Shown here one piece after another: positions 60,901-64,000 of a stretch of 64,000 bases of DNA. The position numbers and the translations under genes were made by a program. The DNA lies in assembly GCA_016647705.1 (NCBI GenBank), contig CM028335.1:35230212-35294211 (forward strand), in the 5' to 3' direction. This stretch comes from Eucommia ulmoides. Lineage: Eukaryota > Streptophyta > Magnoliopsida > Garryales > Eucommiaceae. Position 1 is the stretch's first letter. Every line of letters starts with the position of its first letter. The notes under the pieces were generated by a model. That model was not told where the DNA came from. It worked only from the letters and a program-made list of their open reading frames with translations, and did no database searches.

Positions 60901-63064
60901 TATAAAGGTCTCATTGTATAAAGTTATATGTGTGTCTCTTACACTTTTGTATGTATGAATATCTCAATGTTATTGCAGGAAGATCTGTATTATCCACATC
61001 CGCTGGTACAAGACATCCTATGGGAATGTCTCGACAAGGTCGTGGACCCACTCCTTATGAGATGGCCCTTCTCAAAGCTGAGGAAAAAGGCATTACTTAC
61101 TGTAATGAAACAGATTCATTATGAGGACGAAAACACCAGATATATATGCATTGGGCCCGTGAATAAGGTAGTGAAATTTCATATATTACTCTTAAACCTT
61201 TTTTTTAATAGATGTGTGTTTTCTTTAGCCCGTATTGTCGACTCACATGTTAAATTGGATATCATTAATTATGAAATTTTCTTGTGTAAATATAAATGAA
61301 GAAGACTGGATTTTACTAAAATTAAGTGCAGTCACACTTTTTCCTTTAAAGATTCAATTGATGGATTCCTGTCAATTTGATGCGGATTAAGGGAAAAAGT
61401 GAACCTTAATCAAACTTAAGGGTGTAAAGTGGAATATAACTTTTATTTATTACAATACTTCTTCAGGTCCATTGATGCTGTTCATGTTAATCATTATTTG
61501 ACTTGTTTCAATTTCTTCTAATAAGATTTAGTAATACTAAATAAATATATCCTCATACAAAAACAGGTGTTGAACATGGTTTGTTGTTGGGTAGAAGATC
61601 CAAACTCGATGGCAATCAAAATGCATCTTTCAAGGATTAAAGACTATTTATGGGTGGCTGAAGATGGCATGAAAATGCAGGTCTTCTCATTACCTTTCTC
61701 ACCAATTTAATACATCCTTTATCTATGTTCATAAATCATCACACTTAAATCGAAAATGTTGCTATGGAAACCATGTGATGCGAATTTTCAAAATCTATTT
61801 ACAGGGTTACAATGGGTCTCAATTGTGGGATGTTGCTTTTGCTGTTCAAGCTATACTTGCAACAAACCTTACTAACGAATATGGATCAATGGTAAAAAAA
61901 GCTCATGAATTTATTAAAAATTCACAGGTAATGATTCTTGAACTTCAAAAGTAGTCATCCATCATGATAGGCCAGATTAATGCTTTAATTTTATGATTTG
62001 ATCTCTATTCAAAGGTTACAACAGATAGCTCTGGCGATGTTTGTTCTTGGTACCGCCACATTTCCAAAGGTGGATGGCCTTTTTCAACCCCAGATAATGG
62101 TTGGCCTGTATCCGATTGCACAGCAGAAGGTTTGAAGGTACCACTACACCATAATCTTAAGAATTCTTAGATAGAAGGAATTGTTCTTTTTGTCTTATTA
62201 TTATACACATGACAATTGATCTACATCTATTATTACTAGTAACAATATCACATTTCTTAGAGAATCATGACCTCTAGCTTATATGCAGGCAGCCACATTG
62301 ATATCACAAATGCCATTTGACGTTGTTGGAGAAGTAATTACACCAAATAAATTACATGATGCTGCTGATTTGATTTTATCCCTTCAGGTACCGTGTTCAG
62401 CAAGTTATCACGTTGGTATAGGAAATTGCTTAGGTGTTTTTTAGTGTTTTCGTTCTCAAATATCTATTTCTAAACCCATAATTCTTGAAACGTAAATAAG
62501 TATCAGCAATAATCATGTTCTATCCTCAGACATTTGTTCAAAAAAATTCAGAGAAGAACAAAAACAATTTTTTTGTGTCTCGGTAGTATTGTTTATGTTC
62601 CAAATTCTTGGGAATAGAAACACTATACGGACGGTGCCTTAGCTAAATAATGTTGACAGTTTGAGAATATCTTGTAATCAAATATGCATATTGAGAAATA
62701 CCACAATTGTTTAAGATTGCTTACATATGAAATTAGACCTCACATATCTAATGAATTTTTATTTTTTTTAAATATTTAGCATTGTATATCAATGGAAAAT
62801 ATCCCAGAAACCTTACTTTTATGAATCCTACAGAATGACAGTGGAGGTTTTGCATCATATGAGCTTACAAGATCTTATGCATGGTTGGAGGTGGAACATT
62901 TTTTTAGGCTCTCTCTTTTACTACCAAAAAAAAGAAAAAATACATAAAAGTAAATGTTAAAAGTATTTGATAATATTTGAATGATTGTTTTCATGCATCA
63001 TCTAATTTATATTGCAGGTTATCAATCCAGCTGAAACATTTGGGGATATAGTCATTGATTATCA
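24515..63064 (+). CDS. Oxidosqualene cyclase, lanosterol synthase-like (3' partial; 13 exons in window)
   Basis: Cyclises 2,3-oxidosqualene to a tetracyclic sterol precursor; family members act at the ER membrane. Joined exons: 24515-24715, 24850-25026, 25117-25206, 46722-46916, 55669-55753, 57132-57298, 60979-61167, 61567-61680, 61805-61927, 62015-62137, 62289-62387, 62834-62890, 63018-63064, giving 555 codons plus two bases, all in frame with GT-AG introns. The N-terminus MWKL and the [13 protein letters not shown] block are family hallmarks and fix the start. QW-type repeats occur in exons 2 and 4. MWCHCR (His255, = AtCAS1 His257) indicates a protosteryl (chair-boat-chair) cyclase rather than a beta-amyrin or lupeol synthase. 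Tyr408 (= Tyr410) is kept. The catalytic Asp481 lies in DCTAE; Asn475 and Val479 correspond to AtCAS1 His477 and Ile481, the combination known from plant lanosterol synthases. About 200 C-terminal residues are not in the window. Alternatives are a divergent cycloartenol synthase or a recently truncated copy; OSC identity is near certain, the product is inference. Confidence 0.93.
24850..25026 (+). CDS. OSC exon 2 (codons 68-126)
   Basis: Acceptor tgatgtacag, donor CTT|gtaatt. It encodes FAKENPG, a family-variable stretch, then [20 protein letters not shown], the first strong QW-type repeat, ending LLPGL as in cycloartenol synthase. Intron 1 (24716-24849) is 134 bp. Confidence 0.93.
25117..25206 (+). 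CDS. OSC exon 3 (codons 127-156)
   Basis: Acceptor ctcatcag, donor CAG|gtaatt. Encodes [20 protein letters not shown] followed by [10 protein letters not shown], the conserved exon ending in NHQ. Intron 2 is only 90 bp; the following intron 3 is about 21.5 kb. Confidence 0.93.
25207..25699. other. Left end of OSC intron 3
   Basis: AT-rich with a poly-A run at 25393-25411. No gene or recognised repeat. Confidence 0.5.
25700..25811 (-). repeat. Remnant of the 3' LTR of the intron-3 Copia
   Basis: The end of LTR A (ttaattgtccatcaaaacat..ttcaaca) occurs here next to a purine tract on the minus strand (aatggagata). The rest of the LTR is absent, so the element lost most of its 3' LTR. Confidence 0.72.
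26445..27295 (-). pseudogene. Copia reverse transcriptase and RNase H relic
   Basis: 27295-26969 minus encodes [20 protein letters not shown] and [15 protein letters not shown], the Copia RT core, with YLND where YVDD is expected. 26741-26445 encodes [20 protein letters not shown] and the RNase H segment with [17 protein letters not shown] frame break lies between them. Confidence 0.88.
27646..29350 (-). mobile_element. Solo LTR, family B (second copy), inside the intron-3 Copia
   Basis: 1705 bp, plus-strand ends TGTACGCC...CACCTATCA, flanked by a perfect 5-bp duplication ATTAA (27641-27645, 29351-29355). Minus-strand sense: starts TGATAGGTGTGATCC, carries several CGCCTAGGCG-type palindromes (29130-28860), then a TATA box CCTATAAATATCC at 28813-28801. 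It splits the integrase and RT parts of the host Copia, so it is younger. No internal retroelement region remains. Confidence 0.93.
29356..30306 (-). pseudogene. Copia integrase relic
   Basis: 30306-29917 minus encodes the core start ([32 protein letters not shown]); an overlapping frame carries [16 protein letters not shown], so a frameshift splits the core. 29730-29356 carries the C-terminal part ([20 protein letters not shown]). Confidence 0.87.
31600..32400 (-). pseudogene. Copia gag (UBN2-type) relic
   Basis: 32097-31813 minus encodes [20 protein letters not shown] followed by [12 protein letters not shown], the plant Copia gag signature. The N-terminal part ([20 protein letters not shown]) lies upstream at about 32400-32330 in a different open segment. 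Frame breaks separate the pieces. Confidence 0.85.
32509..35071 (-). repeat. Family-A LTR (5' LTR of the antisense Copia)
   Basis: Minus-strand sense TG...CA, about 2.1 kb once the inserted 417-bp foldback element (33533-33949) is subtracted. Shares ordered blocks with 781-2810, 5261-7204 and 41598-43811: a plus-strand 'tatccaagaggggg' end, a series of 'cttttcacaggctcagaa' units, a TTGACC-rich block and a 'catcaaaa..attag' end. Confidence 0.87.
33533..33949. mobile_element. Foldback element inserted in LTR A, perfect TSD
   Basis: 417 bp. TGTCACACC...GGTGTGACA ends with inverted arms of about 95 bp (33533-33628 and 33855-33949), flanked by a perfect 5-bp duplication ATAAA (33528-33532, 33950-33954). 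The arms carry GGCCGGGCGTGACATCGAC, nearly identical to the reverse complement of the end of solo LTR C (near 21320-21340). No coding content; open frames here are mirror translations of the arms. Confidence 0.9.
35410..36506. mobile_element. Long-TIR (MULE-like) element in OSC intron 3
   Basis: Terminal inverted repeats of roughly 190 bp (about 35410-35605 and 36318-36506) share 'aagtgggttt..aaaatt' and 'ggtactcctagct' blocks in opposite orientation. They are flanked by a direct repeat ATGAAATGTAGA (35398-35409, 36507-36518), compatible with the 9-11 bp duplications of Mutator-like elements. The interior holds an unrecognised frame at 35973-36392 (139 codons, + strand). No transposase is seen. 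Confidence 0.75.
36600..40250 (-). mobile_element. Second antisense Copia relic in OSC intron 3
   Basis: Minus-strand fragments: RT core with [10 protein letters not shown] at 37852-37822, and an integrase segment at 39382-39100 with [10 protein letters not shown] (normally QQNGVAERKH) followed by [17 protein letters not shown]. Heavily mutated, with no clear LTRs. A TATA-like 'cctttataaggtgg' on the minus strand near 40550 may belong to its 5' LTR. Confidence 0.75.
40251..41597. other. Intron 3 stretch, possible LTR of the adjacent Copia relic
   Basis: No coding frame. Position to the right of an antisense Copia relic and a minus-strand TATA-like motif near 40550 suggest a decayed 5' LTR, but I found no partner copy or duplication. 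Confidence 0.3.
41598..43811 (-). mobile_element. Solo LTR, family A, in OSC intron 3
   Basis: About 2.2 kb, TGTTGGTCCAAAG...GGTTCAACA. Minus-strand sense with a TATA box GGTTTATAAATAAAG near 42700. Contains a (TA)n run at 42950-42991, a 63-bp tandem duplication at about 43017-43143, and a TTGACC cluster at 43141-43378. No clear 5-bp target duplication (GATAT versus TATAC) and no adjoining internal region. Confidence 0.85.
43141..43378 (-). promoter_or_regulatory. Cluster of W-box-like TTGACC motifs in LTR A
   Basis: TTGACC at 43159, 43179, 43233, 43293, 43314, 43323 and 43373, plus TTGACT at 43141 and GGTCAA at 43198. TTGAC[CT] is the core of the WRKY-factor W-box. On the LTR sense strand this block is upstream of the TATA box. 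Function is inferred from motif density only. Confidence 0.5.
44000..46500 (-). mobile_element. Third antisense Copia relic (gag and primer-site region)
   Basis: 44343-44119 minus encodes [20 protein letters not shown], a Copia gag block. 45950-45753 minus encodes a gag N-terminal-like segment ([20 protein letters not shown]). At 46295-46310 the minus strand reads ATGGTATCAACAATC, a Met-tRNA-type primer site, so its 5' LTR would lie to the right, ending shortly before OSC exon 4. Confidence 0.7.
46722..46916 (+). CDS. OSC exon 4 (codons 157-221)
   Basis: Acceptor cgaagtgcag, donor TCG|gtaaga. Encodes [16 protein letters not shown], the segment that normally follows NHQ, through to SWGKLWLS. 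Continuity with exon 3 across the 21.5 kb intron is supported by phase and by exact family continuation. The usual EGPSTM is EGHSTM here. Confidence 0.93.
46917..48301. other. Left part of OSC intron 4
   Basis: No recognised gene. AT-rich to about 47700, then mixed sequence. Contains a short (AC)n run near 47375. Confidence 0.5.
48423..49057 (+). repeat. 5' LTR of the intron-4 Copia element
   Basis: 635 bp, TG...CA. TATA box CTCTATAAATATGAGG near 48644. Followed after three bases by the primer-binding site. Confidence 0.93.
49108..53168 (+). pseudogene. Copia gag-pol polyprotein, broken in several places
   Basis: The gag starts near 49108 with [20 protein letters not shown], typical of Tnt1-like elements. 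A zinc knuckle ([14 protein letters not shown]) is near 49907 and the protease motif IIDSGAS near 50088. Pre-integrase [11 protein letters not shown] lies near 50490, integrase core about 50650-51140 (RTDNG, QQNGVVE), and reverse transcriptase about 51600-52380 including a YVND variant of the usual YVDD. RNase H is 52623-53168 (STTEAEYMA). Frame breaks near 49550 and 49735 and stops at 50134 and around 50245, 50455 and 50800 show it cannot make one polyprotein. A 39-bp tandem duplication lies in gag. Confidence 0.93.
53280..53921 (+). repeat. 3' LTR of the intron-4 Copia element
   Basis: 642 bp, the same ends as the 5' LTR, TATA box CTCTATAAATATGAGG near 53501 and pointing toward OSC exons 5-13. 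Followed by target duplication GTATT. Confidence 0.93.
53927..54770. other. Intron 4 stretch right of the Copia element
   Basis: A-rich and purine-rich, with GA/CGA-rich blocks at 54300-54560 and 'tccaaacacaacc' near 54735, which resembles ends of plant MITEs. No boundaries resolved. Confidence 0.35.
55669..55753 (+). CDS. OSC exon 5 (codons 222-249 plus one base)
   Basis: Acceptor ccctgtag, donor CAG|gtattt with one base of a split Gly codon. Encodes [18 protein letters not shown] and then [10 protein letters not shown], a near-invariant OSC block. Intron 4 (46917-55668) is 8.75 kb. Confidence 0.93.
55795..55970. repeat. Possible MITE in OSC intron 5
   Basis: 'ccccgtttggtaataatt' at the left and 'tgtattcccaaacactacc' at the right are roughly inverted, with 'ggaattcc'-type internal symmetry. 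No clear duplication. It lies about 45 bp after exon 5. Confidence 0.35.
55971..57131. other. Remainder of OSC intron 5
   Basis: AT-rich, no gene or recognised repeat. Confidence 0.5.
57132..57298 (+). CDS. OSC exon 6 (codons 250-305)
   Basis: Acceptor gaaatgcag, donor AAG|gtaaaa. Completes Gly250 and encodes [20 protein letters not shown], then the [12 protein letters not shown] region, ending ARNQCAK. His255 within CHCR is the residue that separates sterol-type from triterpene-type plant OSCs (Tyr in the latter). Confidence 0.94.
57440..60960 (+). mobile_element. Decayed sense-strand Copia element in OSC intron 6
   Basis: A 5' LTR-like segment ends near 57660 and is followed by TGGTATCAAGAACTG, a Met-tRNA-type primer site. 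RT fragments lie at about 60060-60520 ([30 protein letters not shown], then [14 protein letters not shown]). A 3' LTR-like segment at about 60820-60960 shares 'atatta.cttactt' and 'gtgtctctt.acttt' with the 5' one. Heavily mutated. Confidence 0.75.
60979..61167 (+). CDS. OSC exon 7 (codons 306-368)
   Basis: Acceptor ttattgcag, donor AAG|gtagtg. Encodes [20 protein letters not shown], continuing to [17 protein letters not shown], both diagnostic of OSCs. The acceptor lies within tens of bases of the end of a decayed Copia LTR in intron 6. Confidence 0.93.
61168..61566. other. OSC intron 7
   Basis: 399 bp, AT-rich, no feature seen. Confidence 0.6.
61567..61680 (+). CDS. OSC exon 8 (codons 369-406)
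   Basis: Acceptor aaaaacag, donor CAG|gtcttc. Encodes [14 protein letters not shown] and ends [11 protein letters not shown], as in sterol cyclases. Confidence 0.93.
61805..61927 (+). CDS. OSC exon 9 (codons 407-447)
   Basis: Acceptor atttacag, donor CAG|gtaatg. Encodes [20 protein letters not shown]. Tyr408 corresponds to AtCAS1 Tyr410, an active-site residue whose mutation changes product in CAS1; it is unchanged here. Confidence 0.93.
62015..62137 (+). CDS. OSC exon 10 (codons 448-488), catalytic DCTAE
   Basis: Acceptor attcaaag, donor AAG|gtacca. Encodes [13 protein letters not shown] and then [18 protein letters not shown]. Asp481 is the proton donor of the DCTAE motif. Asn475 and Val479 sit six and two residues before it, at the positions of AtCAS1 His477 and Ile481. 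Confidence 0.94.
62289..62387 (+). CDS. OSC exon 11 (codons 489-521)
   Basis: Acceptor tatatgcag, donor CAG|gtaccg. Encodes [17 protein letters not shown] and ends ADLILSLQ, matching the AALLLSK..ISLQ region of the family. Confidence 0.91.
62388..62833. other. OSC intron 11
   Basis: 446 bp, no feature seen. It ends with a standard pyrimidine-poor acceptor atcctacag. Confidence 0.6.
62834..62890 (+). CDS. OSC exon 12 (codons 522-540)
   Basis: Acceptor atcctacag, donor GAG|gtggaa. Encodes [19 protein letters not shown], the 19-codon exon with the conserved YELTRSY core. Confidence 0.92.
63018..63064 (+). CDS. OSC exon 13 (codons 541-555 plus two bases), last exon in window
   Basis: Acceptor atattgcag, donor TATCA|gtaaga. 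Encodes [15 protein letters not shown] plus the first two bases (CA) of a split codon where most relatives have Pro. No YVECTSA-type continuation is found between here and 64000. Confidence 0.9.
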
Positions 63065-63569
63065 GTAAGACTATATGGTCACTCATAGTAGTCATCTTGA
63101 AATTATCATTGAAATATTTCTCCATCATTACTTCTTTCAGTACCATAGATCATCATGATTTTCTAGTCGCTACAGATTTCTTGCGAACCTTGCGTGGAAC
63201 AACTGAACTAACTCTCAAATGGAAATGCTCCTTATATTTTTGTCAAGTAAACGGTTAATAGATTCTTCCTAAGTTTATTATTTATTAATTCTTTTATTCA
63301 AGCTTCCAACAAACCATTCTAACCGTGAAAATTCATTTTCACAATTAAAAGTATTAGGAGTATCGAATAATAATAAAAATTTCAATATATATATAGTGGA
63401 ATATTCAAACTATTGTATTTGGGAAGCAAGGTAGCAGATATCGAACAATATGGCATCGTTATAACAATCCACGAATACTAATAGAAGAATTCTACGAAGT
63501 ATTTCAACTCAAAAAACTTACCTAAAATCTATACTTCATCATAATATTAGATGTATATGTAACTTCTAT
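63065..63569. other. Start of OSC intron 13
   Basis: Begins gtaaga. No exon encoding the expected YVECTSA block was found. A 67-codon frame at 63055-63258 has no OSC similarity. Confidence 0.5.
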
Positions 63570-64000
63570 TGTTGGTCCAAGTCTAGCCAGGGGTGAATTG
63601 GGTAGCGCAAAAAACATAGATTTTTTTGGCTTCTTTTTAACTCATTCAAAATTTCTAACTTAAAACAATTTATACCAACTTTAATGAGTGTGATAAGATT
63701 GCAGTGAAATAAAAAATCAAATAGTTAATCACAAGCACACAAACAAAAAGATAGGCATAGAGATATTGACACAGTTATTTATAGTAGTTCGGCCAAGGTA
63801 CCTCATTCCCTACGTCTGCTCAACCAAGGTCCTTCAAGGATTTTAAATCCACTATTCTCTGATCTTCTTCCCCAGTGAAGATCAAACTGATTATCTATCA
63901 ATTCAAGTTTTCTCTTGCAATTGGAGTTTCTATCAAGCACCTATAGTCCAATACACCCTATATTGACTTACTACGTGGTTGTAGAAGTGTCTACAATAAA
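63570..64000 (-). mobile_element. Family-A-related LTR entering at window edge
   Basis: Starts TGTTGGTCCAAGTCTAGCCA followed by 'ggggtgaattgggtag', the terminus shared by family-A LTRs, and continues with 'cctcattccctacgtctgctc'. It diverges from the other copies, so a related subfamily. It continues past 64000. Confidence 0.7.

Noticed and set aside
24515-63064. Beta-amyrin, lupeol or other pentacyclic triterpene synthase
   Set aside because: These have CYCR where this gene has CHCR, the sterol-type residue.
63141-63258. Possible OSC exon 14 after ttctttcag
   Set aside because: In the phase set by exon 13 it reads HTIDHHDFLVATDF, unlike the YVECTSA block expected there.

Overview
This window is nuclear DNA of a flowering plant, most likely a eudicot. 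It is AT-rich and dominated by nested and decayed transposable elements. It holds one recognisable multi-exon host gene with canonical GT-AG introns. I cannot fix the species from sequence alone.

The gene is an oxidosqualene cyclase (OSC) on the + strand. Thirteen coding exons lie between 24515 and 63064 and encode the first 555 codons, with no frameshift or premature stop, of a family that is usually about 760 residues long. The last part is missing: it lies beyond the right edge or has been lost. The CHCR motif marks a protosteryl-cation (sterol-type) cyclase. Around the DCTAE motif the gene has Asn and Val where Arabidopsis cycloartenol synthase has His477 and Ile481, a pair that points to plant lanosterol synthase. 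The gene is swollen by transposons. Intron 3 is about 21.5 kb (antisense Copia elements, solo LTRs, a foldback element and a long-TIR element). Intron 4 is about 8.8 kb and holds a complete but dead sense-strand Copia element with matching target-site duplications (TSDs). Intron 6 holds another Copia relic, and intron 13 runs into an LTR at the window edge.

Left of the gene (1-24.5 kb) I see no complete host gene. From left to right there are: two opposed copies of a long Copia LTR (family A) around a broken GRF zinc-finger exon; a Gypsy-like relic interrupted by solo LTR B (TSD GAAGG) and another family-A LTR; a hAT-like MITE; a MITE-like repeat carrying a T-rich minisatellite; a tandem repeat holding a Helitron and a hAT MITE in nested order; AT-rich DNA; a partial family-A LTR; solo LTR C (2.6 kb, TSD CTTTC); and Gypsy-like debris ending about 270 bp from the OSC start codon.

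Family labels A, B and C are mine. Family A is a long-LTR Copia (LTR about 2-2.2 kb) with a Met-tRNA-type primer site. Family B is a 1.5-1.7 kb solo LTR with an array of CGCCTAGGCG-like palindromes upstream of its TATA box. Family C is a Gypsy-type LTR.
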